Shown here: piece by piece, positions 55,175-64,000 of the stretch
How the letters are laid out: the number at the start of each line of letters is the position of its first letter
Position numbering within the stretch: the first letter of the stretch is position 1
The notes under the pieces: model-generated
Told to the model about the DNA's origin: nothing
The model's input: only the letters and a program-made list of their open reading frames with translations
Databases searched by the model: none
Source of the DNA: Cytophagales bacterium
Lineage (GTDB): Bacteria > Bacteroidota > Bacteroidia > Cytophagales > Spirosomataceae
Direction of reading: 5' to 3'
DNA: 64,000 nucleotides
Assembly (NCBI GenBank): GCA_004292855.1
Contig: RDXN01000036.1
Location: forward strand, 1-64,000
Position numbers and translations under genes: made by a program

Positions 55175-56920
55175 TCAAGAAATTGGTCTGAAATTTTTCA
55201 TCTCTGTATACTTGTCGACAAGCTCTTTAGGGAATAAATTTAGCTTTCTAAATGCTTTAAAAACAGAAGTGAAATTAACTATTGGGTTTTTAAAGGCATC
55301 ACCATATAGCTGGTTTAAAATAGTTTTACCGCGCTTCTTCAAAAGCCAATTAGGATACTCCAACTTAATACCGTTACTAAAACTCACTTCTACCCTAACA
55401 AGATCATCTGGTCTCACATCATTAAAGTAGGTTGTTAAGTTATGTTCGACTAATGCTATAATAGTATTTGCAATCTTCTGAAGCAGATCAGGTGGCATTT
55501 GTTTTAGCTTATACTCCTCTCCCAACATTAGCTGTAACCCTTCAACTTCAGGAGCCACTTCTTTATCAAGCAATGTTGCGTATATAACTATAGGGTCTGC
55601 TAGATAATTTTCGATGCTATACCGATTAATTTTCAAAATTTCATCAGTCTCATTATTATCTACATCCTCGTCTATTAAACCTCTTATAACCCCGGCAAGT
55701 CCTGATTCTGACAGTTTCTTAACCCAATTTTGTACAACATATTTTCCTCCTGATTTGTCTTTAGTAGAAGCTGGAATAAAAACTAAGGGTATATTGTTAT
55801 CAATAATTCCTGTAGAAATTAACTGATTATGGACGTGCGAATAAAACTCTACATCATCATTATCTTCAACCAGAAAATATTTCGTACCCTCCCCAACGTA
55901 CACCAACCCCGAAGTAAGTAACGAGACAACTTGGTTTTTCGATGTCACCTTTCTAATTCTTGGCTCTACTATAGCCATTTCATACAATGACTCAACTGGA
56001 GTGAGTATCACTGTTGAAGGCGAGTGAGTAGTCATAATAACTCTCACATCTAACTTATCCACCAATACATTTTTTACTACATTGATAAACTGTTGAGACA
56101 TTGAAGGATGAAGATGAGCATCTGGTTCATCCATAAGAAATAACTTAGGATAAATCTTCTTTTCCTGAGAGTTATAGAGATAAAAGACTAATGATATTAG
56201 CACCTTCTCCCCAGAGGACAAATCATTAAATTGTACTTCTTCTCTTGAAACCTGATGAGTTAATCTTAACTGGAATCCTTCTCTTATACTAATATTTTCG
56301 GGGTCATTTATATCGAAAGGAATTTTTGCTTCTTTTAATATTTCGCGCAGAACAAGCCAGGGCTTCTGCCCTATTTTTTTTTCAATACTTTTATCGTCTT
56401 CCTTCTTAGCTTGAAGTTCAATTTCATCAATTCTGTAACTGTAGAAAATCTCACTAATTTTTTGACTCAGTTGTGCCTCCTGCTCTATGATTAACTGAGG
56501 CTCAAAATATCTTCCAAATTCCTCCCTAGATACTTGTTGCCCACTTCTTCCTGTCTCTGTTACAATCTTTCGTGATATTGCATTAAATTTAAGTTGATGC
56601 TCATATCCATTGGCATACTGACCACTGACAAAGTTATTGTAATGACTATCCGTTTGCTGCTGTATAGATGACAAATTCACGTATCCAACGTTGTTAAGTT
56701 GCCAATCTCTTAAAAAGACTACCTCTTCAGGTTTTATTATTTCACCTATCACTGATACCCGTTCTGTGGTGTACTGCTTATTTATAATTGTGTTATGCAC
56801 TAGTTCAATGAGCTGTGATTTCCCTGTTCCGTTTGGTCCAGTGAGAACAACCAACTTAGGAATATCTTGCCAGAGAAAACTCTTCAAGGATTTATACTTG
56901 CCGTCAAATTGAATTTGCAT
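55175..56920 (-). CDS. AAA ATPase fused to a TOPRIM/DUF4435-like domain (PARIS/OLD-like)
   Basis: 581 residues from ATG 56920. Residues 1-310 are an ABC/SMC-like ATPase: Walker A GPNGTGKS (28-35), a long coiled insert (about 85-225), signature LSSGEK (234-239), Walker B LFLMDEPDAHLHPS (260-273) and H-loop TTHSPS (297-302). From 345 a TOPRIM-type domain follows: KYFLVEDNDDVEFY (Glu352, Asp355-Asp356), GLIDEDVDN (Asp417, Asp419) and RYSIENYLADP (433-443), matching the conserved points of DUF4435. PARIS systems pair an AAA ATPase (AriA) with a DUF4435 effector (AriB), and merged forms are known; OLD nucleases have a related layout. The gene is clearly AT-richer than its neighbours, a sign of transfer. 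A defence role is inferred. Confidence 0.8.
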   Translation of the reverse strand: MQIQFDGKYKSLKSFLWQDIPKLVVLTGPNGTGKSQLIELVHNTIINKQYTTERVSVIGEIIKPEEVVFLRDWQLNNVGYVNLSSIQQQTDSHYNNFVSGQYANGYEHQLKFNAISRKIVTETGRSGQQVSREEFGRYFEPQLIIEQEAQLSQKISEIFYSYRIDEIELQAKKEDDKSIEKKIGQKPWLVLREILKEAKIPFDINDPENISIREGFQLRLTHQVSREEVQFNDLSSGEKVLISLVFYLYNSQEKKIYPKLFLMDEPDAHLHPSMSQQFINVVKNVLVDKLDVRVIMTTHSPSTVILTPVESLYEMAIVEPRIRKVTSKNQVVSLLTSGLVYVGEGTKYFLVEDNDDVEFYSHVHNQLISTGIIDNNIPLVFIPASTKDKSGGKYVVQNWVKKLSESGLAGVIRGLIDEDVDNNETDEILKINRYSIENYLADPIVIYATLLDKEVAPEVEGLQLMLGEEYKLKQMPPDLLQKIANTIIALVEHNLTTYFNDVRPDDLVRVEVSFSNGIKLEYPNWLLKKRGKTILNQLYGDAFKNPIVNFTSVFKAFRKLNLFPKELVDKYTEMKNFRPIS

Positions 56921-57038
56921 GGTACCAATACATAAAAACTGAGACTAAGTTAGTCTATTTTATCTACAATTGACTGCTTTAAATCAAAAAACCTTATCCC
57001 TGAAAGAACTTAGACACAGCATCGAAAGCTATAATCCC

Positions 57039-58484
57039 CTACGCCAGCAATGGCTTCACGATCTTGCCATGCACGTCGGTAAGCCGATACCGGCGACCCT
57101 GATGTTTGAACGTCAATTTTTCGTGGTCAACCCCCATAAGGTGCATGATCGTGGCCTGAAAATCGTGGATGTGTACGGGGTCTTTCTGAATATTGTAGCC
57201 GAAATCGTCGGTTTCGCCATACACGAAGCTCTTTTTCACCCCTGCACCAGTCATCCAGATCGTGTAGCAACGCGGATGGTGATCGCGACCGTAGTTGTCG
57301 CGGGCCAGTTTGCCTTGAGAATACGGCCCCCGGCCAAACTCACCACCCCAAATCACGAGCGTGTCTTCGAGCAAACCGCGCTGCTTGAGGTCCATCACCA
57401 GAGCCGCCGACGCCTGATCAACACTCTTGGTCTGAATCTGAATGTCGTTGGGCAGGTTGCCGTGCTGATCCCAACCTTGATGATACAACTGCACGAACTT
57501 GACGTCTTTTTCGATCAACTTTCTGGCCAGCAGGCAGTTGGCTGCAAACGTGCCGGGCTTGCGGCTTTCGGGGCCATACATATCGAAAATGTAGTTCGGC
57601 TCCTTCGACAGATCAAGTGTTTCGGGCACAGATGCCTGCATCCGGTACGCCATCTCGTACTGCTGCATCCGGTTGTTGATCTCCGGGTCGAGCACGTGTT
57701 TGAACTGCTCCTGGTGCATTTTGCCCAGATAATCGAGCATCCGCCGACGGCTCGTGCGGTCGATGCCGGGCGGGTTGTTCAGGTAAAACACCGGGTCTGG
57801 CCCCGACCGAAACACCACGCCCTGATGCACGGAGGGCAAGAAACCGTTGCTCCAGAGCTTGGCGTACAGCGGTTGGTCGCCGTTGCGCCCTTTCGAGAGC
57901 AGCACCACAAACGAGGGCAGGTTTTGATTATCGCTGCCGAGTCCGTAGCTCACCCACGACCCAAACGAAGGCCGCCCGGCCTGTTGGCTCCCGGTCTGAA
58001 TGAACGTTACGGCGGGGTCGTGGTTGATGGCCTCGGTGTTCATCGTTTTGATGAAACACAGATCATCGACAACCTTCGAGGTGTAGGGCAGCAACTCGCT
58101 GATCCACGCGCGGCTTTGGCCGTGTTGGGCGAACTTGAACTTTGATGCCGCCAACGGAAACCGGCTTTGTCCGGCGGTCATCCCTGTCAGGCGTTGCCCC
58201 TTCCGAACCGACTCAGGGAGGTCTTGCCCCCACATTGCTTCGAGCTTCGGCTTGTAGTCGAACAACTCCAATTGACTCGGTGCGCCACTCTGAAACAGGT
58301 AGACAACCCGCTTTACTTTGGGCGGGAAGTGCGGTTTGCCCAAAGCCGGTTCGCCCATTGGGGTCGCCGACGCACCCGCCGGATTGAGCAACGAGGCCAG
58401 GGCCATTGTACCAATGCCTGCGCCGGTTTGCCCCAAAAAGGTCCGGCGGCTCATCATATCGTGGAGTTCGTCTTGCAGGTTCAT
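57039..58484 (-). CDS. DUF1501 (sulfatase-like) protein with Tat signal
   Basis: 481 residues. The N-terminus MMSRRTFLGQTGAG is a twin-arginine signal. The DUF1501 body contains VKRVVYLFQSGAPSQLELFDYKP, DTLVIWGGEFGRGPYSQG and DHHPRCYTIWMTGAGVK, related to alkaline phosphatase/sulfatase folds. In Planctomycetes, Verrucomicrobia and Bacteroidota it is paired with PSCyt/PSD1 proteins; the pair is thought to process sulfated or other polymers, with the function unproven. The start overlaps the upstream PSD1 gene by 4 bases (ATGA). Confidence 0.9.
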   Translation of the reverse strand: MNLQDELHDMMSRRTFLGQTGAGIGTMALASLLNPAGASATPMGEPALGKPHFPPKVKRVVYLFQSGAPSQLELFDYKPKLEAMWGQDLPESVRKGQRLTGMTAGQSRFPLAASKFKFAQHGQSRAWISELLPYTSKVVDDLCFIKTMNTEAINHDPAVTFIQTGSQQAGRPSFGSWVSYGLGSDNQNLPSFVVLLSKGRNGDQPLYAKLWSNGFLPSVHQGVVFRSGPDPVFYLNNPPGIDRTSRRRMLDYLGKMHQEQFKHVLDPEINNRMQQYEMAYRMQASVPETLDLSKEPNYIFDMYGPESRKPGTFAANCLLARKLIEKDVKFVQLYHQGWDQHGNLPNDIQIQTKSVDQASAALVMDLKQRGLLEDTLVIWGGEFGRGPYSQGKLARDNYGRDHHPRCYTIWMTGAGVKKSFVYGETDDFGYNIQKDPVHIHDFQATIMHLMGVDHEKLTFKHQGRRYRLTDVHGKIVKPLLA

Positions 58485-61400
58485 CGTTTTACAATGGCTT
58501 CGTCAAAGTTCATAATTGTACTCGCTACGACCGTCCAGGCGGCTAGGTCCGGGGTCGGCACTTGGGTATCAACGGGGTATTCGCCAACGGCTAGTAATTC
58601 AGTAGCACGAGCCGGGTTTTTCTGAAAATCGGCCTTCTCTTCGGCGTATAGCTGCTCCATCAGGGCTACCTCTTGCGGACGAGCCGGTCGGCCAATGATG
58701 GACTTAAAGAAGGTGTTAATGACAACTGTAGGGGCTTCTTGGTTAGCGTTGTTAGTCGCTTCGCGACTGTACCGCTTAGTAAGCGGTACTACGGCCTTCT
58801 GCGCCAATACGCGGGCGGCTTCCACAAATTGCGGGTCGTTCATCGTGACGAGGGCTTGCAGGGGGGTGGCCGTTTTTTGGCGTTTTACGGTACACATATG
58901 CCGCTCGGCTGCGTCGAAGTTGAGCATCATGGGCGGGGGCGACGACCGTTTCCAGACGGTGTACATGCTCCGGCGGTACAGGCTGTCGCCGTGATTCTGA
59001 ACGTAATTGATTGCGTTACGGGTGGCCAGAGCCTCCCAAATACCATCAGGTTGGTAAGGATGCACACTCGGCCCACCAACCTTCCGTGTCAGTAAGCCAC
59101 TCGCAGCCAATACGTTGTCTCGGATTTGCTCGGCACTAAGCCGGTAACTTGGTCCCCGGCTTAGGAGGCTGTTATCGAAATCTCGCTCCCGTGCTTCAGC
59201 CCCTACCGACGATGATTGGCGATAGGTAGCCGATAACACCACCAGCCGGTGCAGGGCCTTTACGTCCCATGTCCCAACGCCCTCACTTAAACTCCCTTCG
59301 CGAAAGCGAGCCGCCAGATAATCCAGCAACTGCGGGTGCGTGGGCAGGTTGCCCTGATTGCCAAAATCGTCGCTCGACTTCACCAACCCCTGCCCAAAGT
59401 ACTGTTGCCAGATGCGGTTAACGGCCACCCGGGCAAACAGGGGGTTGTCGGCCCGAAGCAGCCACTGCGCCAGGCCCAGCCGGTTGGGTTGTTCGTTGTC
59501 GCTTAAAGCAGGCAGAAAATGGGGTGGCTCGGGGGCAACGGTCTCGGCGGGAGCGTCGTAGGCTCCGCGCTTAAGCAGGTGCGTGGCCACTTTGTACCGC
59601 CGTTCCTGCATCGTCATCACGTCGATTTGCTCGTTCAAGATGGCGGTTTCCTCGCCAAAAGCTCGCTCACGCACGGCACGACGGTGCATACTTGGCCCAT
59701 CGAAATTGGTTATGTAATAGGCAAACAACTCAACCTCCTGCTCGTCGCTACGGTCAGGGTTTTGGATCGCTTCGGCTACCACGTCGCGCCCCACGACAAA
59801 CGATTGGACCTCTAATTGACTCAACTTCCGGTTATGCACTCGAACTTCATCAACGGCATACCCTTTATAATTCTGGTCGGCAGACTGCCCGATGGTGAAA
59901 TTCGGTGTTCCGCCCCCCCAATAACTCTTTCTCTTTCCCCAAATCATGCTCTGCGACAGGTTATCGGTCATGATGCGGGTAGGCGTTCGGTTGCCATTGA
60001 CATAAAACCGAACCCCGGCGGCTTTGCCTTTGCCATCATACGCCAGCGTGAGGTGCATCCAACGATTTAGGGGTAGGCGTTGCGTGGTTTCGATGTCGAT
60101 GGCATCATCGGGCCAGACGTAGCTCATGCGGAACGCCAGCCTGCCATCGGGTAGGCGTTCGAGCCGGTAACCCCGGAACCCGTTGAACGGTGCCAGGTCA
60201 CGATTGAATAACGCACCTGTCAGTTTGGGATCATAAACATTCACCCACAGGCTCACAGTAAACGGCTGATTTCGCTCGAACCAGGCCACGCGGGCGTAAT
60301 CGTTTTTGGGGTCTTCCCACCGACCAGCCCATTTCATTTGCAGGAAGCTCTCGCCCACGAGTTTGGCACCGCGCCCCACGGCCCCTTTCACAAATCGCAC
60401 AGGGCTATCCAGATCGCCCTGCGTTTCGAGGGGCAAGGTGTCGTTAGCTATGTTCGTAAACAACCGGCGCATTTTGATTGGCTCAGGCCCCACCCCAACC
60501 GAAACGTCGGACCGCCCTCCCCTTAAAGGAGGGGCTTTGGCGGGTTCTGGCTTCTTTTCCTCTTTGGGCTTTTTCTTTTTTACCTCCACGTCCTTGCTCT
60601 GATCGAACGGAATGTGGAACAGCAAATTCTGTTTTTCGGGAAGCAGGGCTGATTTTGGGTTTTTCTCTGCCTTAGCAAGCCAGGTCTCAAACCGCTGCCG
60701 GACAGCGTCAGCATCATTGGCTTGCGCCCGGTCGAGGGTGTTCATTCGGTTACGAATAGCCTGTAGTTTGGCGTCGGCTTCGGGGGTGGGCAGGGTGATA
60801 TGGGGGGAGGGTTCGCCATTGTATGGAATCTGCCCGTATTCATTATTCTGGGCAAAAAACGCGGCCAGCGAATAGTAATCTTTCTGGCTAATCGGGTCGT
60901 ACTTATGATCGTGGCAACGCGCACACTCCACCGTCATACCCAGCATGGCCTTGCCGAAGGTGGCGGCCCGGTCGGACAGATACTCCTGCCGGTACTCTTC
61001 GGGCACGATACCGCCTTCCTGACTCTGTTGGTGGTTTCGGTTGAAGGCCGTAGCCACAAGTCGGTCGCGGTCTTCGGCCCGGTTCCCCGTGCTGGGAAGC
61101 ATGTCGCCCGCGAGTTGCCACGTCACAAAGCGGTCGTAGGGCAGGTTTTGGTTAAACGCCTTGATGACCCAATCGCGGTAGGGCCAGGCGGTCCGCATAC
61201 CGTCGTCCTGATACCCGTGCGTGTCGGCGTAACGGGCTAAATCGAGCCACTCAACCGCCTGCCGCTCACCATACTGCGAACTTTTCAGGAGCCGATCAAC
61301 CACCTTCTCATAGGCATTGGCTGATTTGTCGACCAGAAATGCGTCCACCTCGGCGGGGGTTGGGGGCAGGCCCGTGAGGTCGAGGGTCACGCGCCGGAGC

Positions 61401-61993
61401 AGGGTCAGTTTGTCGGCTTCGGGGGCGGGTTTTATTTTTTTGTCAATGTGCGTTTGTGCCACAAACCTGTCGATATCGTTTCGTGCCCAGTTCTGCCCCA
61501 CTTTGGGTATTTCGGGCATTTTGGGGGCAATCAACGACCAATGTTCTTTGTATTCGGCCCCCTGCTCGATCCAGCGCACCAACATGGCCTTCTCCTCCAC
61601 ACTGAGTGTCAGATTCGACTCCGGCGTGGGCATCATGTAGTCGGGGTCGGTGCTGGTGATGCGGTGAAACAGTTCGCTACCGCCCAGGTTGCCGGGTTTG
61701 ATGGCCGTATGACCGCTTTCTGCGAGGGCTTCGTAGGCACCTTCGGGCGTGTCGAGCCGGAGGCCTGCCTGTTGTTTGGCTTTGTCGGGGCCGTGGCAGG
61801 CAAAGCAGCGGTCCGACAGAATTGGCTTCACGTGCAGATTGTAATCGACTTTTTCGGGCAGATTGACCTCAGCCGCCACCAACTCGGCGGGTTTTTCGGC
61901 AGATTGGCTACACGATGTCAGCCATACGCTTGCCCCCAGCACAGTGGTTGCGGTGGCTAAGGACAAAATTCGGTTCGTCAGCAGGTGTTGCAT
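58481..61993 (-). CDS. PSCyt1-PSCyt2-LamG-PSD1 lipoprotein (DUF1549/DUF1553)
   Basis: 1170 residues from ATG 61993. A lipobox LTSC makes Cys28 the lipid anchor. PSCyt1 has a haem c site CFACH (63-67) and [14 protein letters not shown]; PSCyt2/DUF1549 follows ([31 protein letters not shown]) with a second motif CARCH near 360. A LamG/concanavalin-like domain lies around 560-720, and PSD1/DUF1553 from about 780. The chain should bind two haems and act in the periplasm on a polymer with the coupled DUF1501 protein. Two in-frame palindromic elements are embedded: at 60486-60538 (between PSCyt2 and LamG) and at 58741-58791 (PSD1). A paralogue lies directly upstream. Confidence 0.9.
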   Translation of the reverse strand: MQHLLTNRILSLATATTVLGASVWLTSCSQSAEKPAELVAAEVNLPEKVDYNLHVKPILSDRCFACHGPDKAKQQAGLRLDTPEGAYEALAESGHTAIKPGNLGGSELFHRITSTDPDYMMPTPESNLTLSVEEKAMLVRWIEQGAEYKEHWSLIAPKMPEIPKVGQNWARNDIDRFVAQTHIDKKIKPAPEADKLTLLRRVTLDLTGLPPTPAEVDAFLVDKSANAYEKVVDRLLKSSQYGERQAVEWLDLARYADTHGYQDDGMRTAWPYRDWVIKAFNQNLPYDRFVTWQLAGDMLPSTGNRAEDRDRLVATAFNRNHQQSQEGGIVPEEYRQEYLSDRAATFGKAMLGMTVECARCHDHKYDPISQKDYYSLAAFFAQNNEYGQIPYNGEPSPHITLPTPEADAKLQAIRNRMNTLDRAQANDADAVRQRFETWLAKAEKNPKSALLPEKQNLLFHIPFDQSKDVEVKKKKPKEEKKPEPAKAPPLRGGRSDVSVGVGPEPIKMRRLFTNIANDTLPLETQGDLDSPVRFVKGAVGRGAKLVGESFLQMKWAGRWEDPKNDYARVAWFERNQPFTVSLWVNVYDPKLTGALFNRDLAPFNGFRGYRLERLPDGRLAFRMSYVWPDDAIDIETTQRLPLNRWMHLTLAYDGKGKAAGVRFYVNGNRTPTRIMTDNLSQSMIWGKRKSYWGGGTPNFTIGQSADQNYKGYAVDEVRVHNRKLSQLEVQSFVVGRDVVAEAIQNPDRSDEQEVELFAYYITNFDGPSMHRRAVRERAFGEETAILNEQIDVMTMQERRYKVATHLLKRGAYDAPAETVAPEPPHFLPALSDNEQPNRLGLAQWLLRADNPLFARVAVNRIWQQYFGQGLVKSSDDFGNQGNLPTHPQLLDYLAARFREGSLSEGVGTWDVKALHRLVVLSATYRQSSSVGAEARERDFDNSLLSRGPSYRLSAEQIRDNVLAASGLLTRKVGGPSVHPYQPDGIWEALATRNAINYVQNHGDSLYRRSMYTVWKRSSPPPMMLNFDAAERHMCTVKRQKTATPLQALVTMNDPQFVEAARVLAQKAVVPLTKRYSREATNNANQEAPTVVINTFFKSIIGRPARPQEVALMEQLYAEEKADFQKNPARATELLAVGEYPVDTQVPTPDLAAWTVVASTIMNFDEAIVKR
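58741..58791. repeat. In-frame double hairpin inside the PSD1 domain, copy 1
   Basis: Two perfect short palindromes, AGTCGCTTCGCGACT (58754-58768) and ACCGCTTAGTAAGCGGT (58771-58787), lie side by side and code for the [14 protein letters not shown] stretch in the PSD1 domain. The same arrangement occurs in the paralogue at 62390-62427. The peptide is not a common part of PSD1 domains as far as I know. Confidence 0.7.
60486..60538. repeat. In-frame GC-rich palindromic element in a coding gene
   Basis: The 53-base stretch holds CCCCACCCCAAC at the left and CCCTCCCCTT/AAGGAGGGGC at the right, like the intergenic hairpin at 28380-28416. Read on the minus strand it codes for [17 protein letters not shown] in a disordered Lys/Pro linker between PSCyt2 and LamG. 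It keeps the frame. This looks like a mobile palindrome tolerated inside a linker. Confidence 0.75.
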
Positions 61994-62116
61994 TGATCCG
62001 GTTAAACAGGTTGGATACGCTCTAAACACGTTACACAAAAATAAGATTTTGTAGGCTTCTCGACGGGCAAAAGACAATTTCCTCTATGAAGATGAGAAGA
62101 TTGTACAGAAATACTC

Positions 62117-64000
62117 CTAACGCTTTACCGTCATTTCGTCCATATTCATAATTGTACTCGCAACGACTGTCCAGGCAGCTAGCTCCGAGGGTGGTATCTG
62201 CTGATCAACTGAGTGTTCGCCAACGGCCAAAAGTTCGCTTGCGCGTACTGGATTCTTTCGAAAATCAGCGAATTCTTCCCGGTACAGTTGCTCCATCCAC
62301 TTCATTTCCTGCGGGCGGGCCGGTCGGCTGAGAATGGCTTTGAAGAAGGTGTTGATGATGGTTAGAGGGACTTCTTCATTAGCATTGTTAGTCGCTTCGC
62401 GACTATGCCGCTTAGTAAGCGGCACTACTCGCTGCGCCAACACGCGGGCGGCTTCAACGTATTGCGGGTCATTTAGGGTGACCAGGGCTTGCAGGGGTGT
62501 GGCCGTTTTCTGACGCTTTACGGTACACATGTGCCGTTCGGAGGCATCGAAATTAATAAGAGCCGGGTGGGGCGTGGTGCGTCGCCAGAAGGTATAAAGC
62601 GTTCGGCGGTACAGGCTATCACCGTGGCTAGCCGGGTACTGCGTAGTAGAAACGGATTCCCACACGCCCGCAGGCTGGTACGGGTATACACTCGCCCCAC
62701 CTAATTTTCGCACAAGCAACCCACTAACGGCCAAGGCATTGTCTCTAATCTGCTCCGCGCTCAACCGGTAGCTCGGCCCCCGGCTCAGGTAACTGTTGTC
62801 GAAGTCAATTTCTCGCGCTTTCGCAGAAACAACCGATGATTGCCGATAGGTGGCCGACAACACCACCAGCCGATGCAACGCCTTCACATCCCATGACTTA
62901 ATACCTTTTTCTGTCCAACCCTCCCGGAAGCGAATGGCCAGATAATCCAACAACTCAGGATGTGTAGGCAGGTTACCCTGATTGCCAAAATCATCGCTCG
63001 ACTTCACTAGCCCCTGCCCAAAATACTGTTGCCAGATGCGGTTAACGGCCACGCGAGCAAACAGCGGGTTGTCGGCCCGAAGCAGCCACTGCGCCAGGCC
63101 CAGCCGGTTGCGGGAAAGGTCGTCGCCGAGGGTTGGCAAAAAATGAGGTGTCCCCGGTTGAATAACCTCACCGGGCGCATCGTAGGCTCCACGTTTGAGC
63201 AGGTGGGTTGGTTTAGCATGCCGACGCTCGCGCATGACCATTACCTCTTCACAGGCATCATAGATTTGCGTTTCCTGTTGCCGCAGGCAGGCCCGTTGCT
63301 CCCGGTAACGCGCACTGATCGTATCGACCGCCGAGCGGTAATAAGTAAGTGAAGGGTTAAGCTGATTCGTTTTTTTGCCTAGAAAAGCCACCTCGTCGGG
63401 AGACAGTTCGCGGTTGAAGAGGGCCAGTTCGTCGACTAGAAAATCGGCCATCGAGTCGCGAAATTTGCCCCCGATCATAAAGTTGAACACCAGGCCAAAG
63501 CCGTTTTGGCGGCCAAACCCATACAAAATACTTTTCTGCAATCGGTCGGCTTGTACCCGCACGGGTTGTTCGCGACCATCGAGATAGATGTGCGTGCCCC
63601 GCGCCGAACCGGAACCGTCGTAGGTGACGGTCAAGTGTACCCAGCGACCCACGGGCACCTTCTCAATTGTTTGTAAATCAATGGCATGGTCGGGGTAGCT
63701 GTGCGCCAGATAGAACGACAGCGTACCGTCGGGGTTCATCATGCATTCGTAGCCCCGGTTGCCATTATCAAGCCCATTGGAGCGGGCAAACACCGGGCCG
63801 CGCAACCCTTTTTTGGTCAATTTTATCCACATGCTCACCGCAAAAGCATCGTGCCGCTCAAAATACCCAATGGTCGGGCCGAGGTCGATGTGGCCCTCGC
63901 CGTTCACGAGCCGCCCCCGCCCGAACCGCCCCGGCCTGATCTGTGGCAACAAATCCCGATTACCCGATACCTGCGCGGGCAGCAACGTGTCGGCACTGTT
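62117..64000 (-). CDS. Second PSCyt/LamG/PSD1 protein, C-terminal part (partial)
   Basis: The frame is open to the right edge; 627 codons are visible and the N-terminus (PSCyt1, PSCyt2) must lie outside. A LamG-like domain ([16 protein letters not shown] ... [10 protein letters not shown] ... [15 protein letters not shown]) precedes PSD1, whose sequence is near identical in blocks to the downstream gene ([40 protein letters not shown]). The two are therefore a tandem duplication, with divergent LamG parts and conserved PSD1 parts. It shares the in-frame double hairpin. Stop 62117 is 123 bases before the next gene. Confidence 0.9.
   Translation of the reverse strand, partial: NSADTLLPAQVSGNRDLLPQIRPGRFGRGRLVNGEGHIDLGPTIGYFERHDAFAVSMWIKLTKKGLRGPVFARSNGLDNGNRGYECMMNPDGTLSFYLAHSYPDHAIDLQTIEKVPVGRWVHLTVTYDGSGSARGTHIYLDGREQPVRVQADRLQKSILYGFGRQNGFGLVFNFMIGGKFRDSMADFLVDELALFNRELSPDEVAFLGKKTNQLNPSLTYYRSAVDTISARYREQRACLRQQETQIYDACEEVMVMRERRHAKPTHLLKRGAYDAPGEVIQPGTPHFLPTLGDDLSRNRLGLAQWLLRADNPLFARVAVNRIWQQYFGQGLVKSSDDFGNQGNLPTHPELLDYLAIRFREGWTEKGIKSWDVKALHRLVVLSATYRQSSVVSAKAREIDFDNSYLSRGPSYRLSAEQIRDNALAVSGLLVRKLGGASVYPYQPAGVWESVSTTQYPASHGDSLYRRTLYTFWRRTTPHPALINFDASERHMCTVKRQKTATPLQALVTLNDPQYVEAARVLAQRVVPLTKRHSREATNNANEEVPLTIINTFFKAILSRPARPQEMKWMEQLYREEFADFRKNPVRASELLAVGEHSVDQQIPPSELAAWTVVASTIMNMDEMTVKR
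62390..62427. repeat. In-frame double hairpin inside the PSD1 domain, copy 2
   Basis: AGTCGCTTCGCGACT (62392-62406) and GCCGCTTAGTAAGCGGC (62409-62425), the same two palindromes in the same order and frame as copy 1 (coding [14 protein letters not shown]). The right palindrome has a paired change at its ends (A..T to G..C), so base pairing has been kept. Confidence 0.7.

Noticed and set aside
56943-56955. GACTAAGTTAGTC palindrome upstream of the AAA-TOPRIM gene as an operator
   Set aside because: Single short palindrome in AT-rich DNA with no second copy; too weak to call.

Overview
The window looks like chromosome of a Bacteroidota bacterium of the order Cytophagales, probably close to Spirosoma/Rudanella/Fibrella. 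The evidence is a gliding-motility-type C-terminal (CHU_C, T9SS) domain, Bacteroidota promoters (TTG, about 19-21 bases, then TAnnTTTG), few Shine-Dalgarno sites, DUF6807, DUF1501 and PSCyt/PSD1 proteins, a lone FecR, and a moderately GC-rich composition broken by one AT-rich gene. This placement rests on recognised protein families, not on a database search.

Left part (0-20 kb): a lipoprotein, an atypical LuxR-type regulator, an rRNA pseudouridine synthase with a very long disordered Arg/Asp/Gly-rich N-terminus, acetoacetate-CoA ligase, a DksA-like protein, glutamate dehydrogenase, phosphatidylserine decarboxylase, a PD40-OmpA envelope protein, a 2038-residue alpha-2-macroglobulin, a YdeI-like protein, a TPR protein, RhlE helicase and tRNA-Phe. 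Middle (20-44 kb): a two-gene Fe-S/CCG redox module, free-methionine-(R)-sulfoxide reductase, a surface-carbohydrate operon (CHU_C protein, clan-A glycosidase, flippase), a NosR/CcoG-like membrane ferredoxin, a secreted SdrD-like protein, a 3-keto-sugar catabolic cluster (DUF6807, Gfo/Idh/MocA, DUF1080, sugar isomerase), FecR, an M16 peptidase, pyrF, rfbC and a CpsB/YwqE-like protein with an eroded active site.

Right part (44-64 kb): a tight minus-strand gene run from gatB through tlpA, proC and a DJ-1-like gene into five genes that together look like a MoxR-vWA-bpX ternary system, a class of NTP-dependent systems predicted to act in biological conflict. Upstream of it lie a Uma2-type nuclease and an AT-rich AAA ATPase fused to a TOPRIM/DUF4435-like domain, which recalls the PARIS anti-phage effectors. 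This makes 44-57 kb the likeliest defence region. The window ends in a DUF1501 plus tandem PSCyt/PSD1 cluster, the last gene cut by the edge.

The window is also rich in small dispersed palindromes: three copies of a GTCATCCCGAC palindrome with an exactly 33-base centre plus a miniature relative, nested GC-rich inverted repeats, a 160-bp MITE-like element, and palindromes that sit in frame inside coding sequence.
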